DNA of 34,440 nt, from assembly GCF_000261685.1 (NCBI RefSeq), contig NZ_AJQE01000366.1, positions 1-34,440 on the forward strand. Reading direction: 5' to 3'. Source of the DNA: Bradyrhizobium genomosp. I (2014). Its GTDB lineage: Bacteria > Pseudomonadota > Alphaproteobacteria > Rhizobiales > Xanthobacteraceae. Each line of letters starts with the position of its first letter. Positions within the stretch are counted from its first letter, which is position 1. A model generated the notes under the pieces. The model ran no database searches and was not told the origin of the DNA. It was given only the letters and a program-made list of their open reading frames with translations. Position numbers and translations under genes: made by a program. Shown piece after piece: positions 23,734 to 30,641 of this stretch.

Positions 23734-23970
23734 ATGTCCAAGCCCGAGTCCAGATCCGAACCGGGCGAGAAGCCCAATTCTCGACCCAACCGTCAACCGA
23801 GGCGCCAGCCCGATGGCGATCGCCGCGGTGCGATTGCCGGACTGATCATCGCGATCATGATTCTGGGCGTTGGCTGGTGGCTTGCCCGGAATCTCACCGC
23901 AGCCAGCAAGATGCAGGATTGTCTGATGTCCGGGCGAAGCAACTGCAACGTGATCGAGCCGGCTCGCTAG
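23734..23970 (+). CDS. Single-pass membrane protein, 78 aa
   Basis: The product has a basic, proline-rich N-terminus (MSKPESRSEPGEKPNSRPNR), a transmembrane helix (GAIAGLIIAIMILGVGWWLA, about residues 34-53) and a short C-terminal tail with two cysteines (KMQDCLMSGRSNCNVIEPAR). I read it as N-in, with a periplasmic tail that could form a disulfide. ATG 23734 is one choice; an in-frame ATG at 23677 would add MRRDAAEVIERARQRDQAA, which is helical and also believable. Shine-Dalgarno evidence does not decide. Function unknown. Confidence 0.6.
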   Translation: MSKPESRSEPGEKPNSRPNRQPRRQPDGDRRGAIAGLIIAIMILGVGWWLARNLTAASKMQDCLMSGRSNCNVIEPAR

Positions 23971-24146
23971 GAGCGCTCCGGCATGGCGCTTGGGCCGAAA
24001 AAATGCCGTGATCTTAACCATTTGTAACAGGACTTGGCCGACCAAAGCAGGTCACTTATGTCGGCCGGCATCAAGCCCATCGCGAGGCGAATCGTCCATC
24101 GCGGCAGGCGCCACGGCAAATCGAGAAGGTAGGGGGTCAAGCACGC

Positions 24147-24914
24147 ATGAGTGCGTCCAGCCGCATGAAGATTGTCATTCCATTGGTTTCGGCCATGTCG
24201 TTGCTCGCGCTTCCGGCGCAGGCTCAGGACGCGAGGCCGCCGAAGGATGCTGGCCCGCCGCCGGCCGGCCGGGGCGCAGGGGCGCCGCCCCCGACCCATC
24301 AGAACATGCGCAAAGGTCCTCCGCCGCAGCAGGCGGTCCGGTCCGCGCAGCCCGCTGGCCAGCCCCATGCGGGTCCCGGTCCGCACGGTGCCGGTGGCCC
24401 GCCGCCGGGACGTCGCGTCGCCCGCGGTCCCGCGCCGGCGCGGGACTGGGGCGGACACACCTATCGCGGCAATCTCGCCTGGGAAGGCGGGCGCTGGCGC
24501 CATGAAGTCCACAACGGACGCTCCGGCTGGTGGTGGGACGTTGGTGGGGTCTGGTATTATTATCCGCAGCGGATGGCTGGCCCGCCTGCCTACATCTCCG
24601 AGGACTATATCGACGACGTGCCGGTGGCCTATGCGCCGCCTCCGGTCGCCTATGCGCCACCACCTCCGCCTCCGCCACCGGCTGACCCCGGCGCCAGCGC
24701 GCTTGGCGGTGCGATCGTCGGCGGCGTGCTGGGCGGCCTGATCTCGGGCAATGCAACAGGGGCTGCCGCCGGCGCGGTTCTCGGCGGCGCAACGGGCGCC
24801 ATCGCCGGCGCCACCGCTGCATCCCAGCCCGGCTACTACTGGGCGCAGGGCACCTGCTATTATCGTTATCCGAACGGCCAATACGTGCAGGCCGATCCCC
24901 GCGCGTGCTACTGA
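24147..24914 (+). CDS. Secreted proline-rich protein with glycine-zipper segment
   Basis: The 255-residue product has a signal peptide (MKIVIPLVSAMSLLALPAQA; the in-frame ATG at 24165 starts it exactly). Next comes a Pro/Gly-rich low-complexity region (about 30-95), an aromatic RcnB-like stretch (DWGGHTYRGNLAWEGGRWRH, GRSGWWWDVGGVWYYYPQRM), a Pro-rich linker, and a glycine-zipper helix pair (GGAIVGGVLGGLISGNATGA, AAGAVLGGATGAIAGATAAS). It ends GYYWAQGTCYYRYPNGQYVQ and ADPRACY. Glycine zippers insert in membranes, so an outer-membrane or surface role is plausible. A strong terminator follows at 24941. Confidence 0.75.
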   Translation: MSASSRMKIVIPLVSAMSLLALPAQAQDARPPKDAGPPPAGRGAGAPPPTHQNMRKGPPPQQAVRSAQPAGQPHAGPGPHGAGGPPPGRRVARGPAPARDWGGHTYRGNLAWEGGRWRHEVHNGRSGWWWDVGGVWYYYPQRMAGPPAYISEDYIDDVPVAYAPPPVAYAPPPPPPPPADPGASALGGAIVGGVLGGLISGNATGAAAGAVLGGATGAIAGATAASQPGYYWAQGTCYYRYPNGQYVQADPRACY

Positions 24915-24940
24915 GTTTTCCCAGGCTGGATTGGAGCGCG

Positions 24941-24969
24941 GAGGCGGGCCCAGGCCCGCCTCTTTTTTT
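24941..24969 (+). terminator. Strong rho-independent terminator
   Basis: GAGGCGGGCC pairs with GGCCCGCCTC and is followed by TTTTTTT. It lies 26 bp after the stop of the proline-rich protein. Confidence 0.92.
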
Positions 24970-25046
24970 GGTTTGCCGGCGATTGCTTCAAATAAGCGTT
25001 GGCGCCAGCTGCCGCTTCGCGCAAGTCTCAAAAGAAAAATGTCGGG

Positions 25047-25160
25047 ATGATTCGGGGGATGTGGGACATGCTGGAAGCGATCCAGATCAGCTTGGCGCTC
25101 TGGGCCATGATCGTTTGTGGCGGGATCAAACTCTCTCAGGCGCTGCTCTGCCTGTTCTAA
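25047..25160 (+). CDS. Tiny membrane protein, up to 37 aa
   Basis: The frame reads MIRGMWDMLEAIQISLALWA, MIVCGGIKLSQALLCLF and stops at TAA 25158-25160. It is one hydrophobic helix with few charges. Three ATGs are in frame (25047, 25059, 25068); GGGGGATGTGGGAC before the third makes 25068 a good start (30 aa). It is too short for ORF tables, so support is limited to composition and the ribosome binding site. It is convergent with another small membrane protein. Confidence 0.42.
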   Translation: MIRGMWDMLEAIQISLALWAMIVCGGIKLSQALLCLF

Positions 25161-25211
25161 GTCGGCGTCCGCAGCCCGGGCGCGCGGCAGGCACGCCAAT
25201 CGCCTCGGATG

Positions 25212-25373
25212 TCAGGACACGAGCCAGCTGAAGAATGCGATCGTGGCCCAGACCAGGCTGCCGATCCAGGCCAGCATCACGACGCCGATCGTGCCGAGAT
25301 ACGCGATGCCGAGCAGGTCCGAGCTATGTCGTCGTTTCGGGACGATGACTTCGCTGGCTGCTTTGCGTGTCAT
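25212..25373 (-). CDS. Small membrane protein, 53 aa
   Basis: ATG 25373 to TGA 25212-25214. The product has a basic N-terminus (MTRKAASEVIVPKRRHSSDL) followed by one long hydrophobic region (LGIAYLGTIGVVMLAWIGSL, VWATIAFFSWLVS), enough for one long or two short helices. The positive-inside rule puts the N-terminus in the cytoplasm. The Shine-Dalgarno is weak. A CRP-type site lies about 60 bp upstream in the divergent region. Function unknown. Confidence 0.6.
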   Translation of the reverse strand: MTRKAASEVIVPKRRHSSDLLGIAYLGTIGVVMLAWIGSLVWATIAFFSWLVS

Positions 25374-25432
25374 GACCGGACATCACCCATGAGGCGTTGA
25401 AGCGCTTTTTAGCGGAGATGTCGGGGGCAGGC

Positions 25433-25448
25433 TGTGACGTAGTTCACA
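25433..25448. promoter_or_regulatory. CRP/FNR-superfamily-like binding site
   Basis: TGTGACGTAGTTCACA matches TGTGA-N6-TCACA exactly. It lies between the divergent small genes 25212-25373 (-) and 25537-25722 (+), 59 and 88 bp from their starts, so it could regulate either. It is a CRP-type, not a FixK-type (TTGA-N6-TCAA), half-site pattern. Confidence 0.55.
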
Positions 25449-25536
25449 GATCGCTCTACCAGGCCCCGAAAGTACCCGCAATCATACGGATGAAATTGCC
25501 ACGCGCTCGTCCAGATGGCCGGCTAGCGTCGGCCTC

Positions 25537-25722
25537 ATGTGCACCGAGTACGATCCACAGCACGAAGCCGAGGCCGCGATGAAGCGGGCCGCGGAGGCCG
25601 AAGGGACCGATCGGCAACGGCTCATCCAGCTGGCCTTGGCATGGCATCAGCTCGCCCGCGATCCTCACGATGAGCAGACCGACTCCTCGTGGCCGGCCGG
25701 GCGCATGGCTCCGGTTGGATAG
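25537..25722 (+). CDS. Small hypothetical protein, 61 aa
   Basis: The product starts MCTEYDPQHEAEAAMKRAAE and continues AEGTDRQRLIQLALAWHQLA RD-type helical sequence, ending in a flexible SSWPAGRMAPVG tail. It looks like a short helix-turn-helix hairpin protein, soluble, with no recognisable family. It lies just downstream of a CRP-like site and is followed by a terminator-like hairpin at 25735-25775, which supports a one-gene transcript. Shine-Dalgarno not obvious. Confidence 0.55.
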   Translation: MCTEYDPQHEAEAAMKRAAEAEGTDRQRLIQLALAWHQLARDPHDEQTDSSWPAGRMAPVG

Positions 25723-25734
25723 GGCGGCCGAGAT

Positions 25735-25775
25735 GAGAAAAACCCCGTGCTCGGGGGACAAGCACAGGGTTCTTC
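25735..25775. terminator. Hairpin terminator, stronger on the minus strand
   Basis: AACCCCGTGCT (25741-25751) pairs with AGCACAGGGTT (25761-25771), one C-A mismatch, with TCTTC on the right and GAGAAA on the left. It can end the 25537-25722 transcript (+). The longer U-tract is on the minus strand. Confidence 0.65.
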
Positions 25776-25931
25776 AAAGCCGACCGGGGGTGGCAGGTCG
25801 GCACCACTCGAGTCGGATGTGCAACGCCCTGATTGCGCGTTCGTTCCGCATCGATCCGCGGCGCTGAACTCCTGCGCGGCTCGCGCGCTTGGCGCGCAGG
25901 AACATTCGTTCCACGGCAGCCTTGTGCAGCT

Positions 25932-26144
25932 ATGACCGATCCCGAGCTACGCGCACAGTCTTTCGAGATCGCCTGGCGATATCTCGACCAGTCCGGCCTG
26001 CTCACGGGCGAGCACAAGGATTCCGCCCGCTTCATCTTGAACCTGATCGACCGCATGATGTTGCGTGCAGAGCAACGCAGGCTGTTGCTGTCGAATGCCG
26101 CGATCGATGCCTATCGGCTGCGGCCCGCGCTCGTGAGTGCATGA
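25932..26144 (+). CDS. Small helical protein, 70 aa
   Basis: The product starts MTDPELRAQSFEIAWRYLDQ, continues SGLLTGEHKDSARFILNLID and RMMLRAEQRRLLLSNAAIDA and ends YRLRPALVSA. It appears all-helical and soluble, with the hydrophobic spacing of a three-helix bundle. The frame is open to 25833, but the upstream part (MRVRSASIRG) looks non-coding. Family unrecognised. The Shine-Dalgarno is weak. Confidence 0.58.
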   Translation: MTDPELRAQSFEIAWRYLDQSGLLTGEHKDSARFILNLIDRMMLRAEQRRLLLSNAAIDAYRLRPALVSA

Positions 26145-26192
26145 CCGACCTGGCTAAGCCGGTCATTAACGAATCCCCGGCCTCGTAATTTG

Positions 26193-26240
26193 CGATCGTG
26201 ATTCGTGCTTTGCGAACGAAGCGGAGTCGGATCGTGAACA
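26193..26240. repeat. Diverged third copy of the 2800/3028 hairpin repeat
   Basis: CGATCGTGATTCGTGCTTTG, CGAACGAAGCGGAGTCGGAT and CGTGAACAA align with the repeats near 2800 and 3028 (ATTCGT.CTT..AGAACGAA.TGGAGTCGGAT, then AACAA). About two thirds of positions match. The inverted arms TTCGT/ACGAA remain. Confidence 0.45.
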
Positions 26241-26263
26241 AACAAAAAGCCCCCGAAGGGGCT
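26240..26263 (-). terminator. Rho-independent terminator of the DUF2171 gene
   Basis: On the minus strand AGCCCC, TTC loop, GGGGGCT is followed by TTTTGTTTG. It lies 18 bp beyond the stop codon of the gene at 26282-26509. Confidence 0.88.
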
Positions 26264-26281
26264 CAGTGTTTCAGCAGTGTT

Positions 26282-26509
26282 TCAGGCAGCTTCCGTCTTC
26301 GGTACGGCGTCGGCATTCACCGAGAGCTTGACGATATCGCCTTCGACGGCACCGACATATTTCGTATCGATGTAGTGATGATGGTCCTTGTGACCTTCCG
26401 GGCTGTCCTTGCGCGTCAACTTGATGCGATTGCCCTCGACGCGATCGACGGTGCCGACATGTGCGCCGTCCTTGCCGATGATCTTCATGTGCTCTCTGAT
26501 GTCAGCCAT
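26282..26509 (-). CDS. DUF2171 family protein
   Basis: The 75-residue product starts MADIREHMKIIGKDGAHVGT, continues VDRVEGNRIKLTRKDSPEGH and ends DTKYVGAVEGDIVKLSVNAD plus a short tail. This is the DUF2171/PRC-barrel-like pattern: 'I.ehM.Vig.DG.hVGtVD.veg..IkLtk.d...g.hHyip...V..veg..V.L'. The fold is a small beta barrel; the role is unknown, though relatives are often stress-induced. AAGGAGG lies five bases before ATG 26509, clearly fixing the start over TTG 26533. Own terminator at 26240-26263. Confidence 0.9.
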   Translation of the reverse strand: MADIREHMKIIGKDGAHVGTVDRVEGNRIKLTRKDSPEGHKDHHHYIDTKYVGAVEGDIVKLSVNADAVPKTEAA

Positions 26510-26622
26510 GCTGTCCTCCTTGTGTGGATTCAACTGCGAGGACGCGCGTTCGTTGCAGCGGGCGCGTTGGACCCACGGCGTTTTCCGGACGTTGACGTCC
26601 CATCGGAACCGTCGAGAAGCGC

Positions 26623-27897
26623 ATGGAGACCATTCGAGCCTATCTGGAGCGAAAGCACGAGGAACTCAGGCTGTTGAATGACTGCCTGAGAAGCCGGTTC
26701 GATCTGCCGTGTCCGCGTTCGGCCGACGAGGTTGTCAGGTCCAAATTCCAGATCACTGCCGCGCTGAGGGCGGAGCACGAGTTGCAGGAGTGGAAGGCGA
26801 CGGAGACAGCGTGGTCGCATACGGCCGATCCCGTCAGCGGGCCGTTCGCGTTCAGTTACGACTACCAGCGGGCCGATCTCACGGTGCGCGGTCCTTCGTT
26901 CTATGAGCTCGACTGGGGCTGCACGAGCACCGCGGTCTATACCGCCTCGGGCATGGCCGCGATCTCCGCCGTGCTGCTCGCCTCCGCGCAAATCGTCGAG
27001 AAGGCCGATGTCATGGTGCTTCCAGGCTCCTATGGAGAGACGCTGGAGCTGATCCGGGGCTTCGTCCCGCATTTGCGGCTCGAGGTCTTGAAGCTGCCGC
27101 TGGGCGATGCGTTTGCTCCGTCGAACTCGCCGCGAATACTTCTGTTGGATTCCTGCTCCTTCGCCGGCGCCTTCGAGGCGGCGCTGCGCTGTAACGGCTC
27201 GGGCCTCGATCTCCTGGTTTTCGACACGACATGCTTCGCCGGCAGGTCAGGCCGCATCAGGCGCGTCCTGAGATGGGCCCGGCGATACGGAATCCCGCAG
27301 GTGTTGGTGCGAAGCCACAACAAGCTCGATTCGCTCGGAGCGGAATATGGCCGGCTCGGTTCAGCCGTCTTCGTGCAAGGGAACGAGCATCACCAGTGGC
27401 GGGCAGGGGGCGTTGAGTGGGCACGTCTCGCGTCCGAAACCCGAAACGCGGTGCGGCTGCTCGGCGGCGCGGCGTTGCCGGCGCACTTCCCGCCCTTCGC
27501 AGGCAGCGCGGCGTGCTGGGCCCTCACGCAGAGGCGTGTCGCGGCAATCTTGCGCAACGGCCGCAGCGCGGCTCGATATTTTGCTGCGAAGCTTCCGTCG
27601 CTCTCGGCCGAGCTTCATTTCACCCACGGCCTGTACGTGACTCTCCGAGGAAAGCGGGCGCTCAACGAGGCGGCAGCGCGGCAGGCTGCCGAAGACATGA
27701 GCAGCGAATTGCGCGGGGAGGGATTTCCCATCCGCCACGCCGGCAGCTTCGGCTTCGATTTCGCGGCGACCGAGTGGTTTCACGATGCGACCACGGACCA
27801 GTATAGCGTCCGGGTGGCGGTCCCGGATCTTCCGACGGAGCTTTGGAATGATCTGGCCGCCGCAATTGCGCGGTGGTGGATGGCGCATCAGAGGTGA
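26623..27897 (+). CDS. Orphan PLP-dependent-enzyme-like protein (fold type I)
   Basis: The 424-residue protein is not one I can name. Its motifs occur in the order of fold-type-I PLP enzymes of the cystathionine gamma-synthase group: a phosphate-binding-like ASGMAAISAV (109-116), an aspartate before a small-residue run (LLLDSCSF 173-180; LLVFDTTCFA 197-206, with D201 as candidate PLP-N1 ligand), and SHNKLDSLG (231-239) with K234 as candidate Schiff-base lysine. The C-terminal third has a small-domain pattern ending YSVRVAVPDLPTELWNDLAA. The N-terminal 60 residues are helical. Many Cys residues occur. It stands alone, divergent from the DUF2171 gene. The catalytic role is inferred from motifs only. 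Confidence 0.5.
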   Translation: METIRAYLERKHEELRLLNDCLRSRFDLPCPRSADEVVRSKFQITAALRAEHELQEWKATETAWSHTADPVSGPFAFSYDYQRADLTVRGPSFYELDWGCTSTAVYTASGMAAISAVLLASAQIVEKADVMVLPGSYGETLELIRGFVPHLRLEVLKLPLGDAFAPSNSPRILLLDSCSFAGAFEAALRCNGSGLDLLVFDTTCFAGRSGRIRRVLRWARRYGIPQVLVRSHNKLDSLGAEYGRLGSAVFVQGNEHHQWRAGGVEWARLASETRNAVRLLGGAALPAHFPPFAGSAACWALTQRRVAAILRNGRSAARYFAAKLPSLSAELHFTHGLYVTLRGKRALNEAAARQAAEDMSSELRGEGFPIRHAGSFGFDFAATEWFHDATTDQYSVRVAVPDLPTELWNDLAAAIARWWMAHQR

Positions 27898-27936
27898 AGG
27901 GTGAATGCGCGGCATCGGCGACAGCCGCGCTCCACA

Positions 27937-28179
27937 TCAATCGATCGCCAGACATTGCTCCAAGGCGGGTTTCTCGTGGCCGCGACGCGCCCACTCCTGA
28001 ACGGCGAAGGCAAGGTAATGCTGACCCATTGCGGCGCCGACGATCGATGTCTGCGCCACCTCGATGGGCTTTTTGACCACATTGGTATTCACGAGGCCTG
28101 CGTCGATCGCCAAGTACGACATCGCGACGATCGCCACCGCAGATGCGATCGCCATTCTCGTCCATTCGGGTTGAGGCAT
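27937..28179 (-). CDS. Small hypothetical protein with membrane helix, 80 aa
   Basis: ATG 28179 has AAGGA about six bases upstream. The product starts MPQPEWTRMAIASAVAIVAM, with a hydrophobic segment to about residue 25, then AGLVNTNVVKKPIEVAQTSI, VGAAMGQHYLAFAVQEWARR and a tail ending EQCLAID. A single N-terminal anchor or signal with a helical periplasmic part is likely. It is the last host gene before the integration junction. No family recognised. Confidence 0.6.
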   Translation of the reverse strand: MPQPEWTRMAIASAVAIVAMSYLAIDAGLVNTNVVKKPIEVAQTSIVGAAMGQHYLAFAVQEWARRGHEKPALEQCLAID

Positions 28180-28374
28180 CGGGATCCTTTTTGGGCACAC
28201 TTCGCCCGGCGGAGAGATAGGGCCGATGCGCTCGGTTGAAAGCCCTGAGCGGAGTTACCCACGCGTTCGTGAAGGGCGATGGATCGGCGACTGCGCGTCG
28301 GATGGCGCGTCAAGCAATCATACGGCAGGGGAAGCGTACGCTGATGCACGAACGAGGCTCGTGGAGATGAGGAC

Positions 28375-28419
28375 TGGCGATCCCGGCAGGACTCGAACCT
28401 GCAACCCGCGGAGTAGAAA
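28375..28419 (-). other. tRNA-Arg(UCU) 3' fragment, attachment-site scar
   Basis: The minus strand matches the 3' 45 nt of a tRNA: half of the anticodon loop (TTTCTAC, anticodon TCT), the 3' anticodon strand TCCGC, variable GGGTT, a complete T arm (GCAGG-TTCGAGT-CCTGC), the acceptor strand CGGGATC, discriminator G and CCA. The 5' half is absent: the bases before the loop (GAAGA) cannot pair with TCCGC. A tyrosine integrase starts its reading frame end 61 bp away. This is what an att site left by integration into a tRNA gene looks like. Confidence 0.78.
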
Positions 28420-28479
28420 TCTTCTGGGCAGCAAGCAATATCAAAAGCTTATGCGCGCCGTGTACGATCTGTGTACTGG

Positions 28480-29688
28480 TCAGATCCCGAGAAGCCGCGC
28501 CTGCACACTCTCTGCCGCGCGCTGGTCGGCGTCGGCATCGGCAAAAAGGTGGCCGTAGACGTCGAACGTAACCTTGATCGAGCTATGCCCCATCAGGCGC
28601 TGGATCTGCTTCGGATTGTAGCCGCTCTCGATCCATAGGGAGGCGCAGGCATGGCGCAGGGAGTGCATTCCATATCTCGGCACGTCTCTCAAAACCGGCT
28701 CGCCCGCGTTGTTGATGACCGGCTCGCCGGCTTCGTCGAGCACCGGACCTGGCTCAGTTAGCCCAGTCGCCATCAGGATCGGGTGCAAACCACGCTCCAC
28801 AAGGTTCGAATGGCTCTCGACCTTACCCAGGCCGTTTGGAAACACGAGATCGAGCGCCTTTAGGCGCTCGCCATTGGCGCCCTTCTTCCCAGTGTCTCGC
28901 TTCGGACACATCAGTTTCCATTCGCGGAGCGCGTTTATCACTATGGGCGGGCAAGGGATGGACCGATAAGCGGCCTTCGATTTCAATTTGCCAATGCGGT
29001 GCGATGCGTCGGCGCGTTGGCTCAGGTTCAATTGCTTCGCCTCGAAGTCCACGTCAGCCCAGCGTAACCCCCGGAGTTCACTGGCACGGAGGCCGCAGAA
29101 GATCGCCACTAAGATCGCTGGACGCCACCGCCCGGCTGCGCTGGCAATGATGGCCTGCAATTCCGGCTTGGTCGGGATGACTGGGCGCGGGTCGTCGCGG
29201 TCTGGAAGGTCGAGCTCTACGCCCGAAGTCGGGGCCGTAGCTGCCAGTCCCCGACGGCGCGCTTCCTTGAAGATGCCGCCAAGCGACCGAACAACACGCG
29301 TGATCATGGCCGCAGATCTACCGGCGTCCCGGAGTTGATCGGCAAACGCGTTCACAGCGGGCACGGTGATATCAGAAAGCTTCTTGGCGCCGATGAAGGG
29401 CACGATATGAAGGTCAACGTGTTCCTCGTAGCCCTTCACCGTCATGGGCTCTAAGCCCTTTTCGTTACAGCGCTTGATCCATAGTGCGGCGGCGTCTTTG
29501 ACAGTCGGCGAGATGCTGCCTGGAGTGTGAGTGCCGCGCGCGATATCGTGGCGGACTTCAACTAACCATGCCTCGCCATCGTTCTTGCGGGGGAATTGCT
29601 TCGTGCGGCGCTTTCCTGCGCCATCTGTGTAGGAAGCGCGCCAAACAACCAAACCAGATGGGAGGATACGCTTGCGAACGGTCGCCAT
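28480..29688 (-). CDS. Tyrosine-family site-specific integrase
   Basis: The 402-residue recombinase has a SAM-like arm/core-binding region (about 60-150) and a catalytic domain with the full set: R201 (GLRASELRGL), K238 (KLKSKAAYRSIP), H342 and R345 (MHSLRHACAS), H368 (LMGHSSIKVT) and nucleophile Y378 (FDVYGHLF). Between the Lys and His-x-x-Arg boxes is an extended segment with a doubled motif (DEAGEPVI, NNAGEPVL). AAGGAGG lies six bases before ATG 29688. It lies next to the tRNA-Arg fragment that it presumably recombines, in the usual orientation. The gene at 29740 lies upstream on the same strand, 51 bp away. Confidence 0.95.
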   Translation of the reverse strand: MATVRKRILPSGLVVWRASYTDGAGKRRTKQFPRKNDGEAWLVEVRHDIARGTHTPGSISPTVKDAAALWIKRCNEKGLEPMTVKGYEEHVDLHIVPFIGAKKLSDITVPAVNAFADQLRDAGRSAAMITRVVRSLGGIFKEARRRGLAATAPTSGVELDLPDRDDPRPVIPTKPELQAIIASAAGRWRPAILVAIFCGLRASELRGLRWADVDFEAKQLNLSQRADASHRIGKLKSKAAYRSIPCPPIVINALREWKLMCPKRDTGKKGANGERLKALDLVFPNGLGKVESHSNLVERGLHPILMATGLTEPGPVLDEAGEPVINNAGEPVLRDVPRYGMHSLRHACASLWIESGYNPKQIQRLMGHSSIKVTFDVYGHLFADADADQRAAESVQARLLGI

Positions 29689-29739
29689 TTCAAGCCTCCT
29701 TCTTTCCGAACCCGATCCGGTGAATTAGCAAGGGCGGCC

Positions 29740-30306
29740 CTACGGCGCGAGGGATGCTAGTCCCTTCGTTTCGTAGAGCAGGGCGAGACGAATTTCTTGA
29801 AGCGCACTGTTCGGCAGCTCAGCGTAAACCAGCAACCGATCCCGGCGCCGATCTCGCGCTCGGGCACCGAACTCGCTCATGCCTTCTGGTTGCTTCGGCC
29901 AATCGTAATGAATTTGGGCCGCGGGCTCGGTACGCGAAACTTGGACTGAAGTGAATGTCGAATCCTTTGCGGCCGGAGCATTCGCAGAAAGAGAGAAACT
30001 CAACGCATCCTTGAACATCGTTGCCCCAGTCCAGGGGCACCGGTCCTTTCTTTTGCCGACCAAGGGAGCCAACGCGAGCTTCCGAACGCGATCGTCCGTG
30101 TCCGACAGATTATCCGTCGCCATCACCGCGATAATGAGAAGGGCAACGGTATCTGGCGTAGCCTCAGCGCCGCTTCCTCGACCTCGCCCCTGCGGCGCAG
30201 GGAGCATCTTCATGCGAACAAGTGCGCGCTGCCGTTCGTACAGTGCCTGAGGACTCAGGCCGAACCTTGGGGCCAATATAGGCAAAAAGCTTGTCAGGCT
30301 GCGCAT
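29740..30306 (-). CDS. Phage-element protein of unknown function, possible regulator
   Basis: The 188-residue product starts MRSLTSFLPILAPRFGLSPQ and ALYERQRALVRMKMLPAPQG, an HTH-like helical start, followed by TPDTVALLIIAVMATDNLSD, a middle with TMFKDALSFSLS, a strand-rich part (STFTSVQVSRTEPAAQIHYD) and a C-terminal region rich in Arg and Asp. It starts at ATG 30306; the open frame upstream crosses the operator region and is not coding. Position, divergent from the excisionase-like gene with palindromic sites between, suggests a repressor or control protein, but I do not recognise the family. It shares a strand with the integrase and may be co-transcribed with it. Confidence 0.65.
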   Translation of the reverse strand: MRSLTSFLPILAPRFGLSPQALYERQRALVRMKMLPAPQGRGRGSGAEATPDTVALLIIAVMATDNLSDTDDRVRKLALAPLVGKRKDRCPWTGATMFKDALSFSLSANAPAAKDSTFTSVQVSRTEPAAQIHYDWPKQPEGMSEFGARARDRRRDRLLVYAELPNSALQEIRLALLYETKGLASLAP

Positions 30307-30327
30307 GCAAAGCCAATTAGCCCGAAT

Positions 30328-30393
30328 TTTGGTGAATGTCCAGAAATAAACTTGATTGTCGGAGCTATTCGTTATATTTGGTGAATCACCAAA
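30328..30393. promoter_or_regulatory. Divergent control region with palindromic operator
   Basis: TTTGGTGAATCACCAAA at 30377-30393 is a perfect 17-bp palindrome around one A. A second, degraded site, TTTGGTGAATGTCCAGAAA, begins at 30328. The first overlaps a TATATT (30373-30378) that could be the -10 of the plus-strand gene at 30431. Local AT content is high. This is the layout of a phage-type repressor switch. Confidence 0.65.
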
Positions 30394-30430
30394 AAGATTG
30401 CACCGTTCCGCACAAGGATTTGGACAGGAC

Positions 30431-30628
30431 ATGACAACGGAAGAGATCCGGAAGCTCTTAAGTCGCCCGACGATCACGCCAGCCGAGTTGGCTGAGTCGA
30501 GGATTTTTCCGTTGGGACGCAACGGAATTTACGACGCGATTAAACGCGGGAAGATTGCCACGATCGACCTCGGTCACAAGAAGGCAATCATCACCGCGCC
30601 ATTGCGCCGGCAGCTGGGCATCGACTAG
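30431..30628 (+). CDS. Excisionase-like HTH DNA-binding protein, 65 aa
   Basis: The product starts MTTEEIRKLLSRPTITPAEL, continues AESRIFPLGRNGIYDAIKRG and ends TIDLGHKKAIITAPLRRQLG ID. The middle matches the MerR/excisionase-type winged helix, where the helix RNGIYDAIKRGKI carries the recognition residues and LGHKKAII forms the wing. Proteins of this size near integrases direct excision or act as early regulators. GGACAGG precedes the ATG. It is the first plus-strand gene of the element, just after the operator, so it is probably under its control. Confidence 0.75.
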   Translation: MTTEEIRKLLSRPTITPAELAESRIFPLGRNGIYDAIKRGKIATIDLGHKKAIITAPLRRQLGID

Positions 30629-30641
30629 GGCCAAAACGACA

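Noticed and set aside
30377..30393. Palindrome considered as a FixK/FNR site
   Set aside because: FixK-type boxes need TTGA-N6-TCAA; this sequence is TTTGGTGA-A-TCACCAAA with a one-base centre, and its context is the element's own switch.
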